Assembly (NCBI GenBank): GCA_030248195.1
Contig: JASAND010012654.1
Location: 1 to 64,000, forward strand
DNA: 64,000 nucleotides
Direction of reading: 5' to 3'
Source of the DNA: Trissonchulus latispiculum
Taxonomy: Eukaryota > Nematoda > Enoplea > Enoplida > Ironidae
Positions within the stretch are counted from its first letter, which is position 1, and the number at the start of each line of letters is the position of its first letter. A program made the translations under genes and the position numbers. Under the pieces are notes generated by a model, which saw only the letters and a program-made list of their open reading frames with translations, had not been told where the DNA came from and searched no databases. Shown here piece by piece: positions 50,257 to 62,039 of the stretch.

Positions 50257-51144
50257 GTTTCTATCTGTATCTAACTGGAAGTAACGGTACCTTCTAAAAT
50301 CAATTGGCTCATCCACTAAATCTCTGTAGTGTTTGTAGTGTTGGAGAAATGCAATGAGGTTATGTTGTTATTGTTTAAAAGGTATTATGTTTGGCCTTAA
50401 AGGAGAGTGTTTGTTTTGGTTTTTTGTTGTTGGTTGGGGGGGCCACAATCTCCATGGTAGGTGGTCGGTTGCGATGGTAGACTTCATCTATCCTCACGCA
50501 TGGAAAGCCCTTGATTCTGATGCATTCATTATAGTCCTATTTGAGGCAAACGAAAGAGCAGCTGGCAATATACCTTGACGGAGGTAATATAACCTTCATG
50601 TCCTGATAAACACCATCAACCTTACCATTCAGTCATTTCTTAATGAACATTTCTTAAGGAGTCACCTCCTATACGTTTTGTCTATGACCTGGAAATGGAC
50701 CGGGTCTACCTAGACTTGTACGAGAACCAAGAACACCTTGAAAGGCCTAAATTTGGTTTAGTTCAATTTGCACCTACAATTGCACGCATACTTGGCTTTG
50801 AGTCTCAGAAATGTACTGTAGAGGATAGTACGGATGCCCTAAGGACTAAGAAGCTCTACACACAACGTCCACCTGACCTTACCTATCATTACCTTCAATT
50901 TCACTGTGATGAAGTGAAAGAACTAATGGGCACAACTACCGGGAATGTACTGGGGATTGTAAAGGCTGGTGGTGAGTACGGAGATATCATCCAACATTCT
51001 TTTCAACCCCACTACGTCCCTGTGAATAAATACGTGATTAGCACCACTAAAGTCCATATAAACAACCACATTCGTAGGACTGTACATTTTGAGTATGGTA
51101 ATATAGTCATCAAGCTACACTTCCAGGAAAATCATGAGGACTAG
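50253..51144 (+). pseudogene. Polinton-associated LPSN-family protein, paralog 2
   Basis: The first codons read MSFYLYLTGSNGTF, then a stop. Roughly 100 bp of unrelated sequence (about 50345-50440) intervenes before HGRWSVAMVDFIYPHAWKAL, equivalent to GEWEVALVELGYPVTWYN of paralog 1. The 149-residue C-terminal frame (50695-51144) ends with VHFEYGNIVIKLHF, parallel to VNFKYGKLFAKLRF in paralog 1. So the two genes are tandem duplicates with the same architecture, both broken. Confidence 0.6.
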
Positions 51145-51319
51145 ATACTATCCCGAAACCGTTGAGGACTGGCACCTTCACCAGGTTCAACATTCAACAC
51201 GGCCAAGGTATTGGATCCAGACCGTTTAGACGACGAGTTAAGTGATTGAAGCCTTTTACATTTGCAGCCCATAAAAACATATAGTATACTGATAATTATA
51301 TGACTAAGACAGTATTAAT

Positions 51320-53091
51320 ATGGCTAAGCAAGTAGATGATAAGTCAATGCCGGACTTTAAGTCCGAGATGGATCTCTTTTCGCTACCTCCAACTCAGGTC
51401 AGTGTGGAGAGTGGTTATATGGCAGAAATTTACCCCTAAAACTTGTTAATAGTTCAGGCCCATACCTATTCCAAGTACCTAAGGATTCCTACATGCTTGA
51501 TCTGAATAAAAATTACCTATACCTGAAGCTACGAATAACAGACAGTGATGGAAAGGCTGTGGTAAAGGCGGCGGACGCTAGGATATCAGCAGCTGCCATA
51601 AATATGCTAGTAAAAACATTCGTCAGACGATTGGTAGTCAAACTGTCAGATAAGGAAATTTACAACAGTGGAGACCTGTATCACTATGGAGCCTACCTAG
51701 AGACAATAGCCAACTTTGGGAAGGAAGCCAAGACAACACATCTTTAGAGGAACCTATTTGCTACAGACAGTTACTTTAACGACATTACATCTACAGGGGC
51801 ATTCCATTCGCTGATGGGCGATATGTAGTCGTAGCAGGACCCCTTCACTGTGGTCTATTCAAACAAAATGGATACCTGCTAAGTGAGTGCCAGTTAAGGG
51901 GGGTCCATCATGAAAAATTTTTAGGCGACGGATTCGCTAATTTTCACACATAAGTTAGCCACATATGTCATGCATATCAAGTTTCATATCAAGTTTAAAT
52001 TTTGAGTTGTTTTGTTCAGTTCTCCGTATCAACTGTATGCAATTTGAATATGAGCGAGCACAGGGGTGCTGCAGCCAACTGAGGCAAATTTTCGCAAATC
52101 AACTCCACGTTTTTAGCTTATTTTATTATACACCTTCAAAAACTATTAAGAAAAACATTTTCGTACGGTTTCCCGCCGGGTGGGCTTCATTACAAGCTTC
52201 TTTAAAGAATTTCCCGGAGAAACAAGGCTCTTCTTCCTCCTGATGTGATGAAACATTTAGTAGCGGTTAACTTAAAATAGAAACATATCCGACCCATATT
52301 ACTATGAGAAGAATTAATCCCTATATTGAGGGCTTCCGATTGATGTATCTATGCCATATTTTGAAAAATTTTTAAAATCTCTGTTTTTAAAGTTTTTCCT
52401 TAAGTCTGGAAATACATCGAAATACTGATGATATATTGCTACAGTCAGCAACCAGTGGATACAAGCTCATTGTGGACGAATTCAGGTGGTGTGTATGGAG
52501 GTCAAACCTCAGGATTCCCTGACCATGGCAATTGAGGATGTTCTGAGAGATCATGAAACTGCCAAATATCCCATTAGAAGAACTAAGCTAGTAACGAGAC
52601 ATATTGCACCGGGAGTACAGACAATAGTAGAAAACTCAGTATTCACAGGTCAACTTCCACATAGAGTCTTAGTGGCAATGGTAAAGTCAAAGGCATTCAA
52701 TGGAAGTCAGAAACATAACCTTCTCGAGTTCCAACACTGTAACGTCAGCGAGATTGCCCTATGGCGATGAGTTTCTACACAAGCAACCTATGAGGATGGC
52801 ATGGGATAAATTCCAGTACACAATGCCCTTCATATATCTGTATGAGGGTAACGACATGGCAGGGTCAACTAAGGGTGCAGATATTTCCTACGAAGATTTT
52901 GGTAAAGGATACACGATATTTGCCTTTGATGTAGCCTCCGATAACGTAGATACAGGAGCTATGAATTGATCAGGGAAGGTGACGTAACGCTGAGAATGCA
53001 ACTAGAGAAAGTACTACCTACTGCCACTTACCCTCAAGGAGTTGAAATCATTGTATATGGCGAATTTGATAATCTCATATTAATAGATTAG
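51320..53091 (+). pseudogene. F54H12.2-type protein (probable Polinton capsid-like protein), broken
   Basis: Begins MAKQVDDKSMPDFKSEMDLF with SLPPTQVSVESGY, the N-terminal signature of the family named after C. elegans F54H12.2. It continues with LDLNKNYLYLKLRITDSDG and YGAYLETIANFGKEAKTTHL (51493-51747), and then, past about 540 bp of unrelated DNA (51905-52440), with YPIRRTKLVTRHI, GQLPHRVLVAMVKSKAFNGS, YEDFGKGYTIFAFDV and EIIVYGEFDNLILID before the stop near 53091. Frameshifts at about 51437, 52490 and 52770 kill it. The family travels with protein-primed polymerases in animal genomes. A major-capsid role is a common inference that I have not tested. Confidence 0.7.
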
Positions 53092-53159
53092 ATTTTACGA
53101 CTGATATTTGTGGAGAATACTGTAACTATTTCCTTCACCACAGCGCTAGAGGAAGATCA

Positions 53160-53712
53160 ATGGACTCCATCATCAGATATCTCAGGAAGCGCAGTGATAC
53201 CAATGATAGAATTGTGAAGACATTTGTTGATGCCCTGAGAATTAGAACACCACCTACACCTAATTGCCAGATATGTCATAAAAAGTACCACAATATCATA
53301 TAAACTTAAGTATAGCCTAATCATAACTTATCACTTAACATAACCTAACCATACTTTATCATGTATCTGCTAATACTTTTAGCACTTACAAGCCTAGCAC
53401 ACTCTGTTATCGTCACAGTAACACATTAGGGTATAAGACTATCTCAGAACAATGTCACAACAACAATAGACAGCAATCATCTATACCACAGATTGACGGA
53501 TTGTAGCTTCCATCTATGTCGAGAAAATGAGCTCAACCATAGAACCAATTCCTGTCACTATGTTGAATGGGAACACTGTTGGGAATACTGCTACGATACT
53601 ACTGGAAGTCTACAGTCAGTTTATGGTAAATGGTAAAATGACTGGATTTAAAATAGATGACACCACAGAACTCGAATACTTACGTGCAACACTAAGAGAA
53701 TATTACCACTAA
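53160..53712 (+). pseudogene. Two short unrecognised frames between capsid-like and polymerase genes
   Basis: A 47-residue frame (MDSIIRYLRKRSDTNDRIVK to about 53303) ends with a CQICHKKYH motif. A 61-residue frame (53527-53712) starts MSSTIEPIPVTMLNGNTVGN. Same strand and spacing as the neighbouring Polinton-type genes. Function unknown, possibly remnants. Confidence 0.35.
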
Positions 53713-53945
53713 TCTCCTAGAGTTAATGTACATGCATTTCGTGGAATAATGGTAACTTTATGTAAATCTAGAGTTATTCAAAGCATCCTTTTGTAATATC
53801 ACTGTTTTATAATGTCAGCTTTTTTGTAACTTTATGGTAAATGTAAATTTATGTGGTTGTTGTTTATTGCTTCATGTAATGACATTTTAAATTTTAATTT
53901 AGATGTATTAAGAAGGGTAATTAGTTTTGAGAGTCAGTATTGAAA

Positions 53946-55448
53946 ATGAGTTTGCAACGTCAAGCGGTTTCTTTAAGAGGTTATTATCGGTGATACCGGA
54001 TAACCCCAGATGAAGTTGCCAATGATCCGAAACAATTCCTATTGGAATCAACCGAGACCGTTCAGAATCTCATCAGTGGTCAAGCCATGAAGATGCAGCC
54101 AAGACTTCATACTCTATTCATCAATGAGATCTCCAATGAAACAATCAACAGCTATTTTGCCAGCAAACACACAATCATAACGCCTGGGAAAGATGTACGC
54201 ATGAATTCCATGATTAACCACATTCTGTCCAATGCCGAAGAGTTTCAGCGTAATGGATCTGGATGGATAATTGATCATGTACGATACCTGAACATTCATC
54301 TTGCTAAATACCGACCATTATTTAGATCAACCTACATCCGCCGCCGCCTGCCTAAGAAGCTTCAATGCAAGAAGGCAATCATGACTCCTAAGAACAGTGA
54401 CAATAAATGCTTCATTTGAAGTATTTTGGCAGGACTACATTCAGCGAAGACTAATGCGAATAGAGTTTTTAAATATCAACAATTTGTGGATGATCTGAAC
54501 TTTGAAGGCATGGAGTTCCCGGTTAAACTAACCGATATACCCAAATTTGAACGACAGAACGATATATCCGTCAATGTCTATGGTTATGAGAAATCATTTC
54601 ATATCCTATACCTAGATAGGATAATCAGTTCATATCCTATCCTTGAGAAACATATCCACCTATTGCTCCTGAATAACCAGCACTACTGCCTGATCAAAAA
54701 CCTTGGAAGATTTCTTCATGATCAGTGGAAAGAAAAAGGAAAAAAGTACTTTTGCTATCATTGTTTATTGTCTATATCCAATTGGCACAGAAGAACAACG
54801 TAATGAACATCAGAACCTTTGTAGTACTGACAACTTGCAGATTACTGTAATGCCATCATGGACAAAGGTCAAATTTCAGAATGATCATAGACGTTTAATG
54901 CGACCTTACGTGGTTTATGCAGATTTTGAGTGTTTATTAGAGAAGATAGACACGTGCCAGCCTAACCCAATGTCCTCATTCATAAACAGTTAGGAGCGAC
55001 ATAAACCATGCGCATACGTAGGCGTTCTCCAGTGTTGTGACGGGCCAGTGGTTAGGGGAGATCCGAGTTTCACTACAATTACATGAGACAGAAGAACGGT
55101 GATAGAGCGAGTCTACTGCATACTGACACTGATAGCTTCTGTTACCACGTGAAAACCCCAGACATTTACCAAGACTTGGCACAAAACGTTGACTCATTTG
55201 ACACCAGTAACTATCCTAATGAACATCCACTATACAGTACAACCAACATGAAGGTAATTGGTAAGCTGAAGGATGAAGTTAAGGGGAAGCCTATAAGTGA
55301 ATTTGTTAGACTGAGAGCGAAGATGTACAGTATCCGATGTGAGGGAGATGATAAGTCAGCAGCTAAGGGACTAAGCAGGTCGGTGAGATTGAGTCCTGAA
55401 GATCATAAAAAATCCTATTCGAAGGAGGTCAGACCAGACATATTATGA
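53946..55448 (+). pseudogene. Family-B (protein-primed type) DNA polymerase, internally deleted
   Basis: The N-terminal region runs in one frame from ATG 53946, broken by TGA at about 53991 and 54417. It includes FPVKLTDIPKFERQNDISVN and HYCLIKNLGRFL, typical of the large polymerase of Polinton/Maverick elements, and a cysteine pair (YFCYHCLLS). After a frame change the exonuclease motif VVYADFECLLEKI (DxE) is present (about 54915). At about 55075 the sequence jumps to the C-terminal palm motif LLHTDTDSFCYH (DTD catalytic site) and continues FVRLRAKMYSI to 55448. Most of the exonuclease and the front of the palm are missing. It would have copied the element's DNA. Inactive now. Confidence 0.78.
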
Positions 55449-55450
55449 GC

Positions 55451-55998
55451 AGCATTGATAGGAAAGGCCATCAGTTGACTACAGTGCAGAGGTGTAAGGT
55501 AGGATTAAGCGCCTATCACGACAAACATTACATACTTGATGGTGGCATTCATTCACTTGCTTATTGTCATGTATTGATTGAATAAACATACGTATTGAAT
55601 TATGCATGGAATAAATAAAGGTGTTGAAGTTATCCATGGGTTAGGGTTTGTTGTCTCCTACACTACTTAGGTACTTTAAGGTTAAATGGAATTTAAACGT
55701 CGCATAAGCAATTGCAATTACTTTAAGACTCATTCAAGCCACTTATGACAAATAAGTATTACCAGAAACACCACCAGGGACTGCTACTAATAGCTAAGTG
55801 TGCCAGAACCCGTATTTGTATACTACTGATATAGTTTTGAACCTGAAGCCTTAAACTAGAAAAATGAAAATTAGGACATGAGTTTATTGATAGGTATTTT
55901 GAATACTATAAAAATCTAAGTTTTCTTAGTTTCTGATCCTTTGCTTATATGCTGTGTTTCTTTGAGTTCGTATAAGTCAGGCTTTAAATTGGAAAATT
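55451..55998. other. Gene-free stretch after the polymerase
   Basis: May contain the polymerase gene's last codons and the element's right end. I could not identify a terminal inverted repeat. Confidence 0.4.
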
Positions 55999-56215
55999 TA
56001 ACAGTGGCGCACTGGTTAGCCAAAAATGAACTATTCTATGTTTGTTTAGCCTGAACCGTTTAGTGCAGAGGAAGAACCTTGGGATTCTTTCAAGGAAAGG
56101 CTTAAAGAGTATTTTATGATCGCAAAAAGAAAGTCTTGTTCATTAGTTCAGTTGGTTCTCAGACTTATCCTTTAGTAGTGATAAAATGAGCGTTCGACGA
56201 CCTCCCGGTGCCGGT
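55999..56215 (+). pseudogene. Gypsy gag 5' fragment
   Basis: TGGCGCACTGG (about 56005) resembles a primer-binding site. Downstream, EPFSAEEEPWDSFKERLKEY and FMIAKRKSC match the start of a Gypsy Gag capsid. It breaks off at GTGCCGGTGCCGGAGG. No LTR partner found. Confidence 0.5.
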
Positions 56216-56339
56216 GCCGGAGGAGCCCAGATGTTTTTATTTATGATTTACATGTATAATTAACTAGTTAGTTACTATAATTACCTCTGTTAACTAATTG
56301 AGTCACTTTGGAAAAAGTTTCTTAGTTAATAGGGTTTAT

Positions 56340-56700
56340 GTAATTATCATTAAACTGGTAAACTTTGAAAAGTTAATCGGATTTTTTTTCATAATTTTAA
56401 GTTTTAAAGGCTTTATAAACTTGCAAAAATTTGTGAACAAAGTTACAGAAAGTTTTATAAAGTTAGTTCTGAAAAGGTTTACTACAGTTGCAAAAGCTTT
56501 AGAAAGGTGTTGAATGTTGTCTATAGTTAAATCTAAGTGCACACCTACAAGTAGCAAAAGTTTGCGATAAGTTGTGAAAAAGTTGCAAAAGGTTTAGGAA
56601 AAGTGTTAAATCTTACCTATGGTTGAATATAAATACCAAATTTACAGGTAGCGGAAAATCTAGTAAACTTGCGACAATGTTTTAGAAAGCGATACTTTAA
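56340..56700. repeat. Degenerate repeat, about 105-bp unit
   Basis: Blocks of TTGCAAAAG(C/G)TTTAGRAAA followed by GTGTTRAAT and a CTA(T/C)(A/G)GTTRAAT word occur twice, with partial further copies rich in AAAGTTT. Confidence 0.5.
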
Positions 56701-56939
56701 TTAACAAATGAACAAGAAAAAGTGTTAAGCTTAACCGACCGCTCTTAACCAGGAAAAACAACAAAAATGAGGCTTTTTTGGTTCCTGCTAACATATACAC
56801 ACTGCATTACCAGAATGGAAGCTTTAGTTGCTATGACAATCGTTGTCATGGCAACAGTTGCAAAGACAACGGCTAAACCGTTTCGACCCATGCCAAAGGG
56901 TCTCATCAGACGGCTAGGATACCGTTACGGTTGTTTAGA

Positions 56940-57976
56940 GTTTTTAATCTTTTTTGACTTTTTGTGTTCTATCCCTTTACATTTTTTGTGGGCTGCATGC
57001 CTCTTTTGTGGGCTCTTTTATTTTTCTGTGGGCTATATGCCTCTTTCATGAATTTTATTTTTATTAAATAGCATAACAATGTTGTAATAACCATATGCAA
57101 AACTATTGACACCATCATTCAATAAGTACCTCTTGCTTACAGATTTGCTTATTTTCTTGAATACTATACAATTCATGTGAATTACTACGTATCATATTCA
57201 TTTTATGAAACATATTAGTACTATTGAATAGAGTAATAACAATCAACATGAAATATTCAATTTCTACAACATTCTTTTTATCCCTCTGGCTCGTTTTTAT
57301 CGACGCCATTGACATACAAAACTATACATTTGGCCCGGAGGCCACAAAATATGGTTATCGGACTACCGCCAATTTCATCTTTCATTTTACCCAATACCTT
57401 TTTGCTTTGAGTAGAATGAAGGAAATGAACGTTTTTTGTGCAAAGAGACTGTAACACAAACATACAAACACAAAACAAAACAAACAAATTTTCCAGCTTT
57501 GGCAAAATCAGCATTATTTAGCAGTTTAAACAAGTCTTTTTAAAAGTCAGTCTTTGTACGTTTGCGTTTTTTGTGCAAAGACTGTAACAAACTATTTGTA
57601 TCAGTAAATAACAACTGTGCATTGTTTTTGTATTTTGGCACAATATAATTATAGTGAAAATCAGAACAGTAATAGTTTGGACAAGTCCATTACTGAAAAT
57701 CCTACATATATTGGCTTGCTTAACTGAACAGACACACGTTTCATAGACACAGTCACCAAGTCCTCAGAAAATCTATGCGTTTTGCTTGAATGTCATCACA
57801 CGATGGATTTGCTTCAGCTTAAACCCAAGTTGAAGATAAAATTTCAAGTTGCGAGAATGGAGGACATAGTTTTTCTTAGGAAGAAAATTGGGGACCAGTT
57901 TCTCCACGTGTCCGGGAGCAATCGCAAGGGAGTCATGAAGGGCTTGGGCATAGGGGGACAACTTGTCACCAGTTAG
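56940..57976 (-). pseudogene. Second Polinton-type polymerase fragment, left inverted arm
   Basis: On the minus strand it encodes GDKLSPYAQALHDSLAIAPG and RNLKFYLQLGFKLKQIHRVM (57979-57773), then GLRAKCIVLY in the C-terminal region (about 57370). These are palm-domain motifs of a protein-primed polymerase. It is the inverted counterpart of 60854-61990, with about 200 bp of the palm missing relative to that arm and some local duplications near 57430-57590. Frames are broken. Confidence 0.75.
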
Positions 57977-57989
57977 CAATCAATCACAA

Positions 57990-58440
57990 TCAATCAATTA
58001 GAATTAAGCATCGGACAAAACACTGTTTGAATGTTAAGTTTGTCAGCTTGTTATTAAAATACAGTTTCTTGAATTTGAGTCGCCGATGCAATTTTCAACT
58101 GGTGCACCGCCTTCAGTTTCAAAATCTTAATCCTCTTCGCTGTAATCTGAACTGTCTTTGTTGTTCATCGGTACGATAAGTTCATTAACTTCTCAATTAA
58201 TCAGATAAGCTTTTTCCACCTTTGATTCGTGCTCGAGAGCTTTAACCTAGTTTTCTGGAGAAATTGAGGCTAGGCTTTATTTTGTAAGATCTTTTTCTTC
58301 GGATAGCCTAATTATTGCGCTTTCCTTTGATATTTTGATCTTCACTTGCGCCCCTATCACTTCGATTGAATTTAACTCACAGTGACCAATGGGTAGCCTA
58401 ACAACCTTTATTTTTTCTAGTGCTCTCCGCTGCTATATCC
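57990..58440. other. Gene-free stretch between polymerase arm and transposase
   Basis: AT-rich. Probably includes the 3' end of the dead transposon. No distinct feature. Confidence 0.4.
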
Positions 58441-58483
58441 GTTAAATATTTGTTCTCCACAGGATGAGATTTCGCCAAATTAA

Positions 58484-59457
58484 TCAATTCGGCCTTGATA
58501 AATTTTTCCGGAACAGTGCAGTCTCTCTGTGAAAGTCAGCTTTTCTCCAATTCATACATGGCATTCTTGTTTCGTCGCTAAGTTTATTGTAGTATTTTGC
58601 GTTTTCAACAACTATAACGCTTTTGTCTGGAATCTTTGGCAACACCACATCGGCAAACCATTCCATAAAATGCTGAACGTTCATAGCTGAGTAGTAGTCG
58701 CCGTACCAGTTCGTGACGAAAAAGCTTCCTCATCACCTTGAACGAAACCAGTCACACTTCCTATGTCATTTACAATGAGTCTTTGACCCGCTCCTGATTG
58801 CACCTGTAAGCCACCTTCATGTGATTCTCATAACAATGCACATAAATCTTTGGCTAAATCCAAACATTTAGATGGAGAACAATGAGTATTAACCCAAGTT
58901 TCGTCTTGATAGAAAATACTATAGCCTTACTGTCTAAACTGCCGGATTTTTCTTGAATAAACATGCCTTTGCGCTACAATTAGAGGCTGTTCGTATAAAT
59001 TCTGTTTAGGATTAATCTTCCGAAATCGAAAATTGATTGTCAATAGAGTTTTTCTCAAGGTTTCACGGCTAATGTCAGGAAAATCTTCAAAATCTTCCTT
59101 TAGTTTAAACAACAAAGAGTCAACCGTGGGCATCTGCTTCAACAAATACAATCTTTTGGCAGATGTATAAATGCCAATATTGCGGGAATTTATGCTCCTT
59201 TTCTTTTCTGGTACAACCTGCCACAAACTGCCTGTTCAATTTTTGTATTCTCTGACGACTCGTTTGATATCAGAAGCACCTCTGTTTGTGGCCCTAGCTG
59301 TATTAGCAATTACATCTTTAGAACGTCCATAAGTTTTGAATTCTGCTGAGGAAAAGTGATTTTTAACGGAAATGATGCAATACTTTTCTTCGGGAGAAAG
59401 ATGTTTTCCCAGAACCGGATTCTTGAATTCAACAGAAGGAGGGCTAGTAGTTGACAC
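58484..59457 (-). pseudogene. DDE transposase (Tc1/mariner-IS630 type), inactivated
   Basis: Starts MSTTSPPSVEFKNPVLGKHL with helix-turn-helix-like sequence (KYCIISVKNHFSS), continues past a stop at 59236 into SRETLRKTLLTINFRFRKIN, and past another stop reaches YQDETWVNTHCSPSKC, whose D is the first catalytic Asp of this superfamily. After a frame change comes MEWFADVVLPKIPDKSVIVV followed by ENAKYY, where DNASYH is usual, so the second catalytic Asp appears replaced by Glu. At least three in-frame stops and one frameshift. The terminal inverted repeats were not located. Confidence 0.7.
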
Positions 59458-59459
59458 TA

Positions 59460-60850
59460 ACGGGTAGTAGTGAGTCGAAGTTGTTGTTTAATCTTCGGCA
59501 TAATCAATTCGCTGTTTCTTATAAGAGGTCATAGACTCACGATATGCACTGAGTTGGGCATCCCGATGTTCTAGGATATCGGAAGTTGAAAGAAACCAAA
59601 ACTCATTGCCAGGCCGGCTGCTAGAACAAGTTGCCCCGTCAGGACGGCGGTATTAAGCGCATTTTCAGATATAGGCCAACACTTGTGTAATAGTACCCGG
59701 TTATAACATGGTCGACTTAATTAAACATCTGTCATGCACGTTAGAGAGCATCGTATTTATTTTAATTTTATGCATGATTAGCTTGTCTCTTGCTGCGTAT
59801 GCTAACGTAAGGGTTCGGCTTCAATACCAGCGTAGCTTAACTTAATACAGCGCTTTAAAAGTGATAATTGTCGAAAAATGGCCATTTTCGGCATAACGTT
59901 AACATACAGCCTTTTCAGGGTTTGGTGTAGGAAGCAAAAATACTCAGCGTGATGAGAGGTTTCGAATGAGTACCCATATGATATGGTTTGGACAAACTTT
60001 TATTTTCATTGATGTGGACCCGAGGGAATCACTCCAAGAAACTGGGCCAATTTTTACATATTCGTACTCAGCTCGCCGTCCGCTTTAATTTGATACCAAA
60101 TTAGACTATACTGCTGTAAAGATTCATTTTTCAGCAGTTTCCAAAAATTCTAGAAACTTAAATTCAAAATTCTAAAATTTTAAAAAAAAATTTAAAATTT
60201 TTGAGTTCTGAGCTTTTAGAAAATATATATGTCCGCTTAAAACTGTAGAATCAGGAATTCTGCAGAATTACTGAAATTTTCAGGAATTCTACATAATTCC
60301 TGAACATTTCAGTATAACTGTAGAATTACGGCGAAACTTGACTTATTCAACAGTTTTCCTGATATTTTCAGGAATTCTGTAGAATTCCGTCTTTCATTCA
60401 GGAAAACTGCGGAATTATGGTTAAGCTTGAATTATTCAACAGTTTTCCTGAAATTTTGAGGGATTCTGTAGAATACCATGTTTACTTTTAACATATACAT
60501 TGTTATGGCTATTTGGAACAACCCGTGCTGTAAATCAATTCAAAGTTTTGGTCTCGTTTAAGTTTGCTAGACTTTGTATAATCATCATTTTGCTATTTTC
60601 CGTTGTACTGTAGCAGTAATGACGTTGTAGCAATGTAGTATTAATGTAGTTTAAACGCTACCTAATTTATGTAATATTATATAAATTTTCAAATATTTTG
60701 TGTATTTCAGGAAGAGAGTCTAACCTTATGACCATATGGAAATCAACGCCATTGACTGGATAAACTTGAGAGACAATCAACAGACTGAATATGTTCTAGA
60801 AACTGATTTGGATACTCATAATGACTATCCATTGGCTCCTGAAAGCAAAA
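59460..60850. other. Gene-free stretch between transposase and right polymerase arm
   Basis: Contains the tandem repeat at 60240-60480. Nothing coding seen. Confidence 0.45.
60240..60480. repeat. GAATTCTGTAGAATT-rich tandem repeat
   Basis: Two units of about 95 bp share TTATTCAACAGTTTTCCTGA and TCTGTAGAAT, preceded by a shorter related CAGGAATTCTGCAGAATT stretch. Confidence 0.65.
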
Positions 60851-60853
60851 CTT

Positions 60854-61990
60854 ATAACTGGTGACAAGTTGTCCTCCTATGCCCAAGCCCTTCATGACTC
60901 CCTTGCGATTGCTCCCGGACACGTGGAGAAACGATTCCCCAATTTACTTCCAAAGAAAAACTATGTCCTCCATTCTCGCAACTTGAAATTTTATCTTCAA
61001 CTTGGGTTGAAGCTGAAGCAAATAAATTGTGTGATGCTATTTAAGCAGAAGGCATGGATGGAGCATTACATTACGTTCAATACTGAGATGCGCAAATGTG
61101 CAAAGAGTGACTTTGAAAAAGACTTGTTTAAACTGTTAAATCATCCTGTTTTTGGCAAAACTATGGAAAATGTTCGTTCTTATCAGAATGTACAGCTTGT
61201 TACGACCGAACATAACCATGTAAAGTTAGTTGCCAAGCCTCGCTATAATTGTTCTGTTAGATTTTCTGAGGACTTGGTGACTGTGTATATGAAACGTGTG
61301 TCTGTACAGTTATGCAAGCCAATATCTTCAGTACTGGACTTGCCCAAACTATTACTGCAGTCATTTTCACTATAATTATATTGTGGAAAAGCACAAAAAC
61401 AATGCACAGTTGTTGTTTACTGATACAAATAGTTTGTTACAGTCTTTGCACAAAAAACGGATATAATGACATATACAAAACTATTAGTTTGTTTGATACA
61501 TCGGACTATCCGCAGAGTAATTTCCTTCATTCTACTCAAAGCAAAAAGGTATTGGGTAAAATGAAACCTGAAATTGGCGGTAGTCCGATAACGAAATTTT
61601 GTGGCCTCCGGGCCAAATGTATAGTTTTGTTTGTAATGGTGTCGATAAAAAACGAGCCAGAGGCATAAAAAAGAATGTTGCAGAAATTGCGTATTTCATG
61701 CTGATTATGTTATTACTCTATTCAATAGTACTAATATGTTTCATAAAATGAATATGATACGTAGTAATTCACATGAATTGTATAGTATTCAACAAAATAA
61801 GCAAATCTGTCGCGCTATGATGTTAAGAGGTACTTATTGAATGATGGCGTCAATAGTTTTGCATATGGTTATAACATTGTTATGCAATTTAATAAAAATG
61901 TAATTCGTGAAAAAGGGATCATAGCCCACAGAAAAATAAAAGAGCCCACAAAATATGTAAAGGGATAGAACACAAAAAGTCAAAAAAGAT
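60854..61990 (+). pseudogene. Second Polinton-type polymerase fragment, right inverted arm
   Basis: Encodes GDKLSSYAQALHDSLAIAPG, LLPKKNYVLHSRNLKFYLQL, FEKDLFKLLNHPVFGKTMEN (palm motif with KTMEN) and then, in shifted frames, FTDTNS (the DTD-type palm site, here D-T-N) and KKVLGKMKPEIGG with GLRAKCIV. The best preserved stretch is 60821-61375. No N-terminal exonuclease part is here. It mirrors 56940-57976 on the other strand and ends where the BEL element begins. Confidence 0.78.
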
Positions 61991-62039
61991 TAAAAGTCTT
62001 TCCGTGTACGAGAACGGCACACACTGAGCGGTACGCACC

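Noticed and set aside
56298..56557. Short frames on both strands near 56.4 kb
   Set aside because: They are products of AAAGTTT-rich degenerate repeats.
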